Source of the DNA: Physella acuta
Lineage: Eukaryota > Mollusca > Gastropoda > Physidae
NCBI RefSeq assembly: GCF_028476545.1
Contig: NW_026731887.1
Location: 194,001-258,000 of the forward strand
Length of the DNA stretch: 64,000 bases
Reading direction: 5' to 3'
Program-made: the position numbers and the translations under genes
Notes under the pieces: model-generated
The model's database searches: none
Told to the model about the DNA's origin: nothing
What the model saw: the letters and a program-made list of their open reading frames with translations, nothing else
Shown: piece after piece, positions 21,105 through 61,508 of the stretch
How the letters are laid out: each line of letters begins with the position of its first letter
Numbering within the stretch: position 1 is the first letter of the stretch

Positions 21105-21445
21105 ACATCAAGGGCGTTTCCTGAGACAGATCATGGGCGTGTCCTGAGACACATCAAGGGCGTGTCCTGAGACACATCAAGGGCGTGTCCTGAGACACAT
21201 CAAGGGCGTGTACTGAGACACATCAAGGGCGTGTCCTGAGACACATCAAGGGCGTGTACTGAGACACATCAAAGGGGTGTCTTGAGACACATCAAGGGCG
21301 TGTACTGAGACACATCTAGGGCGTGTCCTGAGACACATCAAGGGCGTGTCCTGAGACACATCAAGGGCGTGTCCTGAGACACATCAAGGGCGTGACCTGA
21401 GACACATCAAGGGCGTGTCCTGAGACACGTCAAGGGCGTCCTAAC
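21105..21445 (+). repeat. 21-bp minisatellite (~16 copies)
   Basis: Unit GACACATCAAGGGCGTGTCC plus T, with a few variants (TACTGA for TCCTGA, TCTAGG for TCAAGG). It starts where the SINE head would be and is followed by unique sequence. Confidence 0.85.
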
Positions 21446-21604
21446 ACAGCAAAACGGAGTTAAAGAATTGTCCAATCTAAAACTTACACAGTAACACATG
21501 AGAGTAAGGTGAAGCACGGATGCAAATTGATTCGCTTCAATTCACTTCACGTAATTTTGTGGCCCAAAGGGCTGCAGAAAATTGATGTATGAAGATAAAT
21601 TTGC

Positions 21605-21865
21605 AACTTTATTAGTAATCTTCTTCTTCTTCGTTCTTAACTGTTATTTTTGTAGGGGATTTCCTCTGGCATTTTAAATTATTACGTCTCTATAAGTGAT
21701 GCTTCATGTATATGTCCTAATATACTTCCATATCATTTGTCCCGTAGCCTTTGTCCACCCAAAAACAATCTATTAGGCAGCCATTTGATTAGTTTTGGAA
21801 TTTCCTCTCCTAGATGGAGAGGAAAAATTCTTATCGTCCTCAGCTAACGAGCCTCATTTGTCGAT
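21605..21865 (-). mobile_element. tRNA-derived SINE, family S2, inverted and diverged
   Basis: Starts with the antisense tail (CTTCTTCTTCTTCGTTCTTA), contains CTCTCCTAGA-type and CAGCTAACGAGCCTCATTTG blocks as at 46550-46806, and loses the head after about 21865. Confidence 0.5.
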
Positions 21866-22161
21866 ATACATAATCCATCTAATGCATTTTTCAAGTGTTT
21901 TGTTTTCCTGCAGAGATCTCCTGTCAAGTCTATGATCAGCTGATGAGTGTAAAATTGAAACGATAATCTCGTGCAAATAAGAATGGGTTCTAGTGTGACA
22001 AAACTTTTCAGTAAACTGGAGGGTATCATAACAGGTAATGTTACAAATGATACAGACCAGTACGAGTAAATCTTATTTACCTGTAACTTATCGAGAGTGG
22101 ACGCAACACCCTATTGGAATTTTCCGTCTTGTGGGGGACGGGGGGGGTGGGGGGAGACAGT

Positions 22162-22413
22162 AGCGTAGCGAGGGGGGGCGGGGGGGGGAAACATATGTCC
22201 CCGGGCGCCGACCTTAGGGGGGGGCGCCAAATTGAAAGTTTGATGGGGGGGTACAAATGAAAAGTTCGAGGGGGGGGTGCAAATCGAAAGTTTGAGGGGG
22301 GGGGTGCAAATGAAAAGTTCGAGGGGGGGGTGCAAATCGAAAATTTGCTCCCAAGGGGGCGCCAAATTGAAAGTATGTCCCCGGGCGCCGGGAAGGGTCG
22401 CTACGCCTCTGAC
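22162..22413 (+). repeat. G-tract tandem element (GCGTAGCG family), copy 2
   Basis: Same structure as 19608-19862: AGTAGCGTAGCGAGG left, GGTCGCTACGCCTCTGACTC right, five G-run units with GTGCAAAT spacers. G-run lengths differ from copy 1 while spacers are nearly identical. Confidence 0.7.
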
Positions 22414-22711
22414 TCACACACTCATTTTCCCGGGCTTCCTGAACTATTTCTAACCTAGCCCTAAAAGTCATAACAGCTTCGAAAAAATGACCAATAAGAG
22501 ACTTTAACTAAAATTAACTTTTAATGCATTATGATTATAATGCTCTTTTTTGGCTATAGCTGAAACGAAATATTCATTTCTTATTTATATTTGATCTATA
22601 TAATATTTCAACAACAATGTTAACCAAAAGCGTTTGTTCGACTCTGCTTGATTTTTTGGGAATATATAAAATGTTGTAATTAAATGAAAATATGGACTGT
22701 TCACAAAATAA

Positions 22712-22795
22712 CAAAGACCATGACCATGACCTTGACCGTGACCGTGACCATAACCGTAATCAGAAATACAAATATAAACATAAACACAGCCGTAT
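22712..22795 (+). repeat. Degenerate ATGACC-type hexamer run
   Basis: Units such as ATGACC, TTGACC, GTGACC, ATAACC, then ACAAAT, ATAAAC, changing gradually in 6-nt register. It resembles the longer arrays at 59793 and 60553. Confidence 0.6.
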
Positions 22796-23170
22796 CTTAA
22801 TGCCCATACTTACATATAACTATTTTTTATACAATAAAGTAATGAATTATCTCAATTTTAACATTTACAAATACTGAAAGGTGCATAACAATAATATCAA
22901 ATATTTGTCAAAACTGCTCTGCTACTGAGCTTTTCCATTCAGCATTAATTTCAGCAAAAGTGTTAGTGTACATAACGTGGTATTGGAAGGTTTATTTTTA
23001 TATCTTCAATAACAACACAGACGTGCAGTCTTGAAAATAAAATATGGCAGACATTACAGAACGGTAGCCTACTCTTAATTGAAATAATTTTTGTCTAGTT
23101 ACCCCTTTTATAATTTAAATTACTAGCATATATTTTTTTATTATTTAGTACCAGTGTGAAAATTAAAATT

Positions 23171-51892
<28,722 letters not shown>

Positions 51893-52019
51893 AAGATTGA
51901 AAGTCTTCACAAACATTTTGGGTGCTTGCCTCCCCTCGGGAAAGGCTAACAACACAATGCAACAAAATAATTATGTGATTAACTCCCCTTTTTACCAATT
52001 TGTATATAAACAGAACGGG

Positions 52020-53340
52020 TCTACGACAAATTCCCGAAAGACACTTGCCCGAATGCCGTTTGCCCGAAGGCCGATTTCCCGAATGGACACTTCCCCAAAT
52101 ACGACAAATGCTCGAATGGACACTTGCCCGAATGCGACAAACGCCCGAATGGACACTTGCCCGAATGCGACAAATGCCAGAATGGACCTTGCCCGAATGC
52201 GACAAATGCCAGAATGGACACTTGCCCGAATGCGACAAATGCCCGAATGGACACTTGCCCGAATGGGACAAATGCCCGAATGGACACTTGCCCGAATGCG
52301 ACAAATGCCCGAAAGCCACTTGCCCGAAGGCCGTTTGCCCGAAAAATGTTAATATTAGATAATAAATAATATACCCAAATATACATTCTTAATCAATTTA
52401 AGTTTGAAATTTTGATAACAAACACAATTCTAAAAATAAAACAAAGTTGTTCATATTTTTTAATTTAGCTTTTATTTTTTTTTTCAAAACTGAGAAAGTG
52501 CAGTAAGAAATTGTTTATTCTTTAATAAATGTAAGGTGATGTTGGTGGCGGTGTTCGTACATTCTTTTGATGAATGTTTTGAACACCTTGTTTAGACGAC
52601 GTGTTGCGGTGGTTATATAGCTTTTATGACACGGCGTAGGCGGCGAGGCGTCTCGCAACAATGAACAAAGGCGCGTTTGTTTGTTTATCTTGTTATGCTA
52701 AACTTGCGTGGTGATCATTTAACAAAAGAATGAGGCGCGGTCTAGGCGGCGAATTTACTAAAGGTAGTCAAATATTTTTGATCTCCATAATGCACCTTGT
52801 TTACACAATGTATTGAAGCGATTACTTAATAAAGAAACCAAAATTTTTTTTAAAATCCTGAGATAAATGAAAATGGTATTTTTGTCTTATTTCATAGATG
52901 GAAGAGAAAGTATGTTTCTACACTTTTTAAATAGCAAATACTAATTAATTTAAAATGTCTGGGTGGTAATATATAATATTATTTTTTTCCCTATCTTTTT
53001 GCGTAGATGTGTTTTGTTTATCAATATTTTAAATTTAAATTGATTACGAATGGTTATTTAATAATATATAATGTTAACATTTTTCGGGCAAACGGCCTTC
53101 GGGCAAGTTTCCATTTTGGCATTTGTCCCATTCGGGCAAGTGTCCATTCGGGAATTTGTCGCATTCGGGCAAGTGTCCATTCGGGCAATTGACGCATTCG
53201 GGCAAGTGTCAATTCGGGCGTTTGTCGCATTCGGGCAAGTGTCCATTCGGGCATTTGTCGCATTTGGGCAAGTGTCCATTCGGGAAATTGGCCTTCGTGC
53301 AAACGGCATTCGGGCAAGTGTCTTTCGGGAAAACGTCCGG
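52020..53340. mobile_element. Foldback-type element with tandem-repeat inverted ends
   Basis: The left arm (about 52030-52345) consists of GCCCGAATGGACACTT and GAATGCGACAAAT units. The right arm (about 53075-53335) is the same array inverted. Outer edges correspond (TTCCCGAAAGACACTTGCCC left, inverted at 53320), as do inner edges (CCGTTTGCCCGAAAAATGTT left, inverted near 53090). The 730-bp core has no coding frame. Long inverted ends made of short direct repeats are the hallmark of foldback elements (Drosophila FB type). Peptide repeats read from the arms (ARMDTCPNATN) are artefacts. Confidence 0.75.
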
Positions 53341-56300
53341 CTCCAGCATGTTGGTCAAGTGACTACAGCATGGGTTGGTCTAGTGCAGCATGGGTTGGTC
53401 TGGTGCAGCATGGTGTAGTCTAGTGACTACAGCATGGGTTGGTCTAGTGACTACAGCATGTGTTGGTCTAGTGACTACAGCATGTGTTGGTCTAGTGCAG
53501 CATGGGTTGGTCTAGTGACTACAGCATGTGTTGGTCTAGTGCAACATGGGTTGGTCTAGTGACTACAGCATGGGTTGGTCTAGTGCAGCATGGGTTGGTC
53601 TAGTGACTACAGCATGTGTTGGTCTAGTGCAACATGGGTTGGTCTAGTGACTACAGCATGGGTTGGTCTAGTGACTACAGCATGTGTTGGTCTAGTGCAA
53701 CATGGGTTGGTCTAGTGACTACAGCATGGGTTGGTCTAGTGACTACAGCATGTGTTGGTCTAGTGACTACAGCATGTGTTGGTCTAGTGACTACAGCATA
53801 GGTTGGTCTAGTGCAGCATGGGTTGGTCTAGTGACTACAGCATGGGTTGGTCTAGTGACTACAGCATGGGTTGGTCTAGTGCAGCTTGGGTTGATCTAGT
53901 GACTACAGCTTGGGTTGATCTAGTGACTACAGCATGGGTTGGTCTAGTGACTACAGCATGGGTTGGTCTAGTGACTACAGCATGTGTTGGTCTAGTGACT
54001 ACAGCATAGGTTGGTCTAGTGCAGCATGGGTTGGTCTAGTGACTACAGCATGGGTTTGTCTAGTGCAGCATGGGTTGGTCTAGTGACTACAGCATGGGTT
54101 GGTCTAGTGACTACAGCATGTGTTGGTCTAGTGACTACAGCATGGGTTGGTCTAGTGACTACAGCATGTGTTGGTCTAGTGACTACAGCATGGGTTGGTC
54201 TAGTGACTACAGCATGGGTTGGTCTAGTGACTACAGCATGTGTTGGTCTAGTGACTACAGCTTGGGTTGATCTAGTGACTACAGCTTGGGTTGGTCTAGT
54301 GCAGCATGGGTTGGTCTAGTGACTACAGCTTGGGTTGGTCTAGTGCAGCATGGGTTGTTCTAGTACAGCTTGGGTTGATCTAGTGACTACAGCTTGGGTT
54401 GGTCTAGTGACTCCAGAATGGGTTGGTCTAGTGAAGCATGGGTTGGTCTAGTGACTCCAGCATGGGTTTGTCTAGTGCAGCATGGGTTGGTCTAGTGACT
54501 CAAGCATCGGTTGGTCTAGTGACTACAGCATGGGTTTGTCTAGTGCAGCATGGGTTGGTCTAGTGACTACAGCATGGGTTGGTCTAGTGACTACAGCATG
54601 TGTTGATCTAGTGACTACAGCATAGGTTGGTCTAGTGCAGCAAAGGTTGGTCTAGTGACTACAGCATGTGTTGGTCTAGTGACTACAGCATGTGTTGATC
54701 TAGTGACTACAGCTTGGGTTGGTCTAGTGACTACAGCATGTGTTGGTCTAGTGACTACAGCATAGGTTGGTCTAGTGCAGCAAAGGTTGGTCTAGTGACT
54801 ACAGCATGGGTTGGTCTAGTGCAGCAAAGGTTGGTCTAGTGACTACAGCATGTGTTGATCTAGTGACTACAGCTTGGGTTGATCTAGTGACTCCAGCATG
54901 GGTTGGTCTAGTGACTCCAGCATGGGTTGGTCTAGTGACTACAGCATGTGTTGGTCTAGTGACTACAGCTTGGGTTGATCTAGTGACTCCAGCATGGGTT
55001 GGTCTAGTGACTCCAGCATGGGTTGGTCTAGTGACTACAGCATGGGTTGGTCTAGTGACTCCAGCATGGGTTGGTCTAGTGACTACAGCATGTGTTGGTC
55101 TAGTGACTACAGCTTGGGTTGATCTAGTGACTACAGCATGGGTTGGTCTAGTGACTCCAGCATGGGTTGGTCTAGTGACTACAGCATGTGTTGATCTAGT
55201 GACTACAGCTTGGGTTGGTCTAGTGATTACAGCATGTGTTGGTCTAGTGACTCCAGCATGGGTTGTTCTAGTACAGCTTGGGTTGATCTAGTGACTACAG
55301 CATGGGTTGGTCTAGTGACTCCAGCATGGGTTGGTCTAGTGACTACAGCATGTGTTGGTCTAGTGACTACAGCATAGGTTGGTCTAGTGCAGCAAAGGTT
55401 GGTCTAGTGACTACAGCATGGGTTGGTCTAGTGACTACAGCTTGGGTTGATCTAGTGACTACAGCTTGGGTTGATCTAGTGACTACAGCATGGGTTGGTC
55501 TAGTGACTCCAGCATGGGTTGGTCTAGTGACTACAGCATGTGTTGGTCTAGTGACTACAGCATAGGTTGGTCTAGTGCAGCAAAGGTTGGTCTAGTGACT
55601 CCAGCATGGGTTGGTCTAGTGACTCCAGCATAGGTTGGTCTAGTGCAGCATGGGTTGGTCTAGTGACTCCAGCATGGGTTGGTCTAGTGACTACAGCATG
55701 GGTTGATCTAGTGACTACAGCATGGGTTGGTCTAGTGACTCCAGCAGGGGTTGGTCTAGTGACTCAAGCATGGGTTGGTCTAGTGAAGCATGGGTTGGTC
55801 TAGTGCAGCAAAGGTTGGTCTAGTGCAGCATGGGTTGGTCTAGTGACTCCAGCATGGGTTGGTCTAGTGACTACAGCATGGGTTGATCTAGTGACTACAG
55901 CATGGGTTGGTCTAGTGACTCCAGCATGGGTTGGTCTAGTGACTACAGCATGTGTTGATCTAGTGACTACAGCATGGGTTGGTCTAGTGACTCCAGCAGG
56001 GGTTGGTCTAGTGACTCAAGCATGGGTTGGTCTAGTGAAGCATGGGTTGGTGTAGTGCAGCAAAGGTTGGTCTAGTGCAGCATGGGTTGGTCTAGTGACT
56101 ACAGCATGGGTTGGTCTAGTGACTACAGCATGTGTTGGTCTAGTGACTCCAGCATGGGTTGTTCTAGTACAGCTTGGGTTGATCTAGTGACTACATCATG
56201 GGTTGGTCTAGTGACTCCAGCATGGGTTGGTCTAGTGACTACAGCATGTGTTGGTCTAGTGCAGCATGGGTTGGTCTAGTGACTACAGCATGGGTTGATC

Positions 56301-57165
56301 TAGTGACTACAGCTTGGGTTGATCTAGTGACTACAGCTTGGGTTGGTCTAGTGACTACAGCATGGGTTGGTCTAGTGACTACAGCATGTGTTGATCTAGT
56401 GACTACAGCATCGGTTGGTCTAGTGACTACAGCATAGGTTGGTCTAGTACAGCATGGGTTGATCTAGTGACTACAGCTTGGGTTGGTCTAGTGACTCCAG
56501 CATGGGTTGGTCTAGTGACTACAGCATGGGTTGGTCTAGTGACTCCAGCATGGGTTGGTCTAGTGACTCCAGCATGTGTTGATCTAGTGACTACAGCTTG
56601 GGTTGATCTAGTGACTACAGCATAGGTTGGTCTAGTACAGCATGGGTTGATCTAGTGACTACAGCATGGGTTGATCTAGTGACTACAGCATGGGTTGGTC
56701 TAGTGACTACAGCATGGGTTGGTCTAGTGACTCCAGCATGGGTTGGTCTAGTGACTACAGCATGTGTTGATCTAGTGACTACAGCATGGGTTGGTCTAGT
56801 GACTCCAGCAGGGGTTGGTCTAGTGACTCAAGCATGGGTTGGTCTAGTGAAGCATGGGTTGGTCTAGTGCAGCAAAGGTTGGTCTAGTGACTACAGCATG
56901 GGTTGGTCTAGTGAAGCATGGGTTGGTCTAGTGCAGCAAAGGTTGGTCTAGTGACTACAGCATGGGTTGGTCTAGTGAAGCATGGGTTGGTCTAGTGCAG
57001 CAAAGGTTGGTCTAGTGCAGCATGGGTTGGTCTAGTGCAGCATGGGTTGGTTTAGTGGTTACAGCATGGGTTGGTCTAGTGACTACAGCATGGGTTGGTC
57101 TAGGGCAGCATGGGTTGGTCTAGTGACTACAGCATGGGTTGGTCTAGGGCAGCATGGGTTGGTCT
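53341..57165 (+). repeat. 24/20-bp satellite, 3.8 kb, 3' of DIS3L2
   Basis: Two interleaved unit lengths, GTCTAGTGACTACAGCATGG plus GTTG (24 bp) and GTCTAGTGCAGCATGGGTTG (20 bp), with variants CTTGGG, TGTGTT, TTGATC, ACTCCAGC and GCAAAGG. Because 24 bp is eight codons, long frames (MGWSSDYS repeats) stay open; these are not genes. It starts at the edge of the foldback element. Confidence 0.95.
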
Positions 57166-57235
57166 TTTACACAATATTTAGAAACATTTTTAAGCTGAAA
57201 GATTCAAGTTTATTTCGCAGTTCATATTGTCCAAT

Positions 57236-57415
57236 TTATTCAGCAGCTTCTGCTGTTAATGTCTTAATGAAAGCTTTCTTTTGTGCAAAATGTGCCTTGC
57301 GCTGGGCATTGGATAATTTCACGCGATTCCACCTCTTCTTCTAAACTTCCTTTTTGGCAGCTGGCTTAGATTTCGAAGTTTTTAAACACTTCGACTTCTC
57401 GATAACTAGGGTCTT
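57236..57415 (-). pseudogene. Ribosomal protein L5 (RPL5) C-terminal remnant
   Basis: On the minus strand the frame reads KPAAKKEV, a TAG, then KKRWNRVKLSNAQRKAHFAQ and KKAFIKTLTAEAAE with a TAA (57236-57238). Human RPL5 ends KKEVKKKRWNRPKMSLAQ, RVAQKKASFLRAQERAAES, so this is the same region with one codon changed to a stop. AATAAA-type signals follow. No upstream RPL5 sequence was recognised, so a 5'-truncated pseudogene is most likely. The TTTAG before AAG could instead be a splice acceptor of a real last exon. Confidence 0.65.
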
Positions 57416-58437
57416 GGGGAAACCTACACTATATTTAGTATGCATGCTTAACTAACAATTATGCCGTCTTTTCATTTTTACTAAAATATAGTGAGAACGC
57501 TTTATTTTTAACAGATAGAAGTTAACTTTTAAATTGTCAATTACATGTATTTTAATTTTATAATACCTGTATTTTTAAAAATTTTCTTTTATTCTTGATT
57601 TGCTAATTAATTGGCTTTTCAATTTTATGCACATGTTTTATATTCCTAAATAGTTATATTCTTTTAAATGTTATTGATTTGGTATTTTTTAAAATTAACA
57701 GTTAATAGTTATATAATTAAAATTAACTCCCCCCTTTCTTATGTATATCGCATGTTTTTGGGGACGTATGTACAGCACTTTTGAATGGTTGTAAAAGATT
57801 TTTTTTGCAACTACATTTTTTATTGAGTTTGTATTGTGTTTGAAAAATGGCGTCCAGTTTAATGAAGCATTCTAGTCTAACTTACGTATCTTTAGGTTTT
57901 CATCTGGTGTATTCTCTTTAATTAATCACTTAAAATATAAAATATAACACTTTGTTGAAGTTGGTGTTTTTTGTGTTAAAACAGAAACAAGATTAAAAAT
58001 AATTTTTCGATTACCAGTTGCCTGAGCCCTAAACAAATTTCAAATGTATCTGGCCTTGAAGAAATCAATTGTTTATTAATGTATACAAGATGCCAATCAC
58101 TGTAATACCTATTTAACTGCAGGCAAGTTTTAAAAATCTGTCTTAGAAATCTGTGATAAAATTACCTTAAGAAATAAGTTTTTCTAACAAAAACTAACAA
58201 AGAAATGTTAAAAACATTATTCAAATATTATTGTAGATTGATTTACTAAAACTTTTATTGCTAATTTGCATTAATGATCACGTAAACTGGTATATGTGAT
58301 TTAATGTTTGTTTAAGACCATTAATAAAATACATGATCTCTTTATTATTAGGCTTGTGTATTTTAGTTGCATGACAAGCTTTGTATTAGTCTAAGTATTT
58401 CTTTATATATTAATACTATATTATGGCATGATCTATC
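57416..58437. other. No gene recognised
   Basis: AT-rich unique sequence without convincing frames or repeats. Confidence 0.45.
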
Positions 58438-58760
58438 TTTACTTTCTCGTTTACGGACAATTAGGGGAATTATTGAAATGGTGCAAAAACAACAGCAACA
58501 GTTTTATTTGTGTGCATGTGTGGAAACACGATAACTTGAGTACTGTTTCAGGCATGTGTTCTAAATGTCATATAAGGGTAAATGGAAGCTTTAGAGCTAT
58601 TTCCAGTAACCGGAAGTTCTAAGAACTTTTTGCCTGAATGTGTTATCTCCAATAAGCAACAACGTATCAACCATTTCTATAGCCCTATTTCACTAGAAGT
58701 GCTCTCCCAACTGTAACTGCGAATGTACGAGAAAGTTTAGGGGAGCTCACTTCCGCTTTA
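58438..58760 (+). mobile_element. Family D fragments
   Basis: TTTACTTTCTCGTTTACGGA, AACACGATAACTTGAGTACT, a GGTAAATGGAAGC-CCGGAAG block, then the terminal motif ACGAGAAAGTTTAGGGGAGC at 58727. Diverged and partly deleted. Confidence 0.5.
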
Positions 58761-58802
58761 CAATGTTTGTGTTGCTGTGAATACGCAATAAAATTCCTTG
58801 GA

Positions 58803-58885
58803 ACCCAGACTTTATAGGGGTCGGTGTGGTCGGACTGAAAAGTCCAGAGTTCGAACCCCCTGTCAGATAAGGCTGTGGTATCTTT
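58803..58885 (+). mobile_element. SINE S2 head fragment
   Basis: GGGGTCGGTGTGGTCGGACT and CCAGAGTTCGAACCCCCTGT, B box included. The body is missing and a tandem repeat follows. Confidence 0.55.
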
Positions 58886-58886
58886 T

Positions 58887-58970
58887 GTCCGTGAGATCAT
58901 TTGTCCGTGAGATCATTTGTCCGTGAGATATTTTGTCTGAGATCATTTGTCCTGAGATCATTTGTCATGG
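58887..58970 (+). repeat. 17-bp tandem repeat (GAGATCATTTGTCCGT)
   Basis: Five units, the later ones lacking CGT. It starts in the truncated SINE head. 58971-59792 shows nothing further apart from a GGGACGGAACTACCGC motif at 59061, similar to the hAT end near 45640. Confidence 0.7.
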
Positions 58971-59792
58971 AATCCAGAAATCACACTTAAGCTCTTTTTC
59001 ATCCCATCTTCTTTCCATGTTTATCATTAAATAATCTCAGTCGTATGAGGTAAAACGAGGGACGGAACTACCGCTAGATCTGCAATGCTGGAGCCCAGGC
59101 CGTTTAGGAAACCCAAAATCCGACCAAAATCAGCAACTTATAAACTAGTAGTTGTGTAAAAAAAAAATATCAACTTCAGAAGTGATTTTTCTATAGTAAC
59201 TAATACAAACACACTGATGCATAGACAAAAAACGGTTACATGAGCTGTAGTCTGAAAGATTGGAACACGTTCAGACCACCTCCGTGACTTATTGCTTCAG
59301 AATAATTAGTCTAATAGGTGTGCCCAAAAGCTAATTTAAATAGTTTTGTACTAAGCAATTTCTTCACTTAATTATTAAAAAAAGGCTAGCTAAAGAATGA
59401 AATAGCTATACAAAGGAATGTATTCAAAATTGTTAATGCAAATGAGAAAAAAAGATTAAATGCCATACGGGAAACCATAACACATACCGAACCAATAAGT
59501 TTAAATAAGTTTGATCGGCTTGCCAGCTATAAATTTACTATTTTTACATTTTTTTGGCAAATATAAATGAGATAATGACGTTTATAAAACACGATTATAT
59601 CAAGCCCGAAATAATTAGAACATACTTTTGTGTGAATTGTTAACTCAAGGTGGTTAGGTTAAATTATTAAATAAATCTAGAATAAAACATAACATTTTCA
59701 AGTAAAATGGCTTTTATTGCTTAACATATCACCAAAAAAATTAAGAATGAAAAAAAAAATGCACTAAATAGTAGCCTTACGAAAACGACAAC

Positions 59793-59934
59793 TAAATCTA
59801 AATCTAAATCTAAATCTGAATCTGAATCTGAATCCGAATCCGAATCCGAATCCGAATCCGAATCCGAATCGGAATCGGAATCGGAATCCGAATCCGAATC
59901 GAAATCCTAACCCAAACCCAAATCCAAAACAAAA
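59793..59934 (+). repeat. Hexamer array drifting AAATCT to GAATCG, abutting family D
   Basis: AAATCT units, then GAATCT, GAATCC, GAATCG, back to GAATCC, then AAATCC, AAACCC and AAAACA. Each step is one base. The array runs directly into the family D terminus ATAAACCGGGAGTGATCT. Confidence 0.85.
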
Positions 59935-60552
59935 ACAATAAACCGGGAGTGATCTCCTCTAAACTTTCTCGAATATTCTAATAAAAAAATACGAAGGATG
60001 GCAACTCAGGACATAGACAATATTTGTAATCCATTTTTAATTACTTAAACTTTTTATAATAGAATGGAATCTCGCAAAAAAAAAAGAATTGCACACCAAG
60101 TAAACGCCTAATAAAATGTGCATAATAGTGCTGAATATTATTAGTACTTTATAAATTTATGTGCGTTTTTTGAGAAATCGGAAATAGCGTAAATTAGTAC
60201 TTTCGGTCAACGGAAATTACTCAAAATTTTACAGAAGGTAGAGAATTAGATCTGTTACTTACATGTGAAATTTCAATTATCTATCTGAAATAGTACTCAA
60301 GTTATAAGCTTTTGAAAAATTCAAAGTAGAAAAAAAAAACTTCCGGTTATCGGAAATCGCTCAAAAGATGATACTGATCTACGATTTTAATAAAATACTT
60401 ATATAGGAAATTTCATCAACCTAGCTGTAACGGTACTCAATTTATCGTGTTTACACACAGACACACACACACAGAAACACAGACATACGGACAAAATTGC
60501 AAAATTATGTTTTTCCGTATCAGTGAGGTGTAAAACGTCGAGATTTGTAAAA

Positions 60553-61066
60553 CTAAAACTAAAACTAAAACTAAAACTAAAACTAAAACTAAAACTAAAA
60601 CTAAAACTAAAACTAAAACTAAAACTAAAACTAAAACTAAAACTAAAACTAAAACTAAAACTAAAACTAAAACTGAAACTGAAACTGAAACTAAAACTGA
60701 AACTGAAACTGAAACTGAAACTGAAACTGAAACTGTAACTGTAACTGTAACTGTAACTGTAACTGTAACTGTCACTGTCACTGTCACTGTCACTGTCACT
60801 GTCACTGTCACTGTCACTGTCACTGTCACTGTCACTGTCACTGTCACTGTCACTGTCACTGTCACTGTCACTGTCACTGTCACTGTCACTGTCACTGTCA
60901 CTGTCACTGTCACTGTCACTGTCACTGTCACTGTCACTGTCACTGTCACTGTCACTGTCACTGTCACTGTCACTGTCACTGTAACTGTAACTGTAACTGT
61001 AACTGTAACTGTAACTGTAACTGTAACTGTAACTGTAACTGTAACTATAACTTTAAACTTTAACTA
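60553..61066 (+). repeat. 510-bp hexamer array with stepwise unit change
   Basis: About 20 CTAAAA units, then about 10 CTGAAA, about 6 CTGTAA, about 35 CTGTCA, about 11 CTGTAA, then CTATAA and CTTTAA. Register is kept throughout and each transition is one base. Long open frames (TV and LK repeats) are artefacts. Confidence 0.95.
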
Positions 61067-61508
61067 TAGCTTTTCTTTATAGTTATATAAATAGTAGTCT
61101 ATAATTTATTGTCTACTTTTTAGTGCGTTAGTACATAAAAGCTTGTCATTAAAACGTTTTTTATGAAATTTTTAAAATTACTTTACATGTTTTTATTTAC
61201 ACTAGAGTTTTATGACTAAAAACCATTGCGCGCCTATTGAACGTGATGACGCGCTATTGAACGCGATGACGCGTGTGGTGTGGTTGGATAGATATGCCTA
61301 CTAATTTGGTGAAAGTTTTAATTAAGTCATAAAAAATTAAATAGGCATCCAATTAAGTCAATTTAATTTCAGATTGCATTGTGTTCATGTCTTGACCCAC
61401 GTGCCAACTGTGAACCGTATTTGTCAATAGAAGTGTCCGAATTTTCGCTCGAGCGTTTCGATCAAGACTGACGACTGACGAGGAAGTGAGTTAAATAAAA
61501 GCTTGTAA
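61067..61508 (+). mobile_element. Family B stem-loop repeat, copy 4
   Basis: Starts CTTTTCTTTATAGTTATATA and has AAATAGTAGTCTATAATTTA, two (A/G)CTATTGAACG(T/C)GATGACG units, CTTGACCCACGTGCCAACTG, and ends AAATAAAAGCTTGTAAAAAT. It lacks the left stem-loop arm, which is replaced by the hexamer array. Confidence 0.6.

Noticed and set aside
21105-21445. CRISPR-like or regulatory repeat array
   Set aside because: Contiguous 21-bp minisatellite without unique spacers.
53702-56867. Many MGWSSDYS / VGLVTTAW frames
   Set aside because: 24-bp satellite units keep frames open; every frame break coincides with a 20-bp unit.
60437-60979. 180-codon frame of TV and LV repeats (minus strand) and the matching LK frame (plus strand)
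   Set aside because: Pure consequence of a 6-nt repeat, which cannot create stops in some frames. No start context, no homology.
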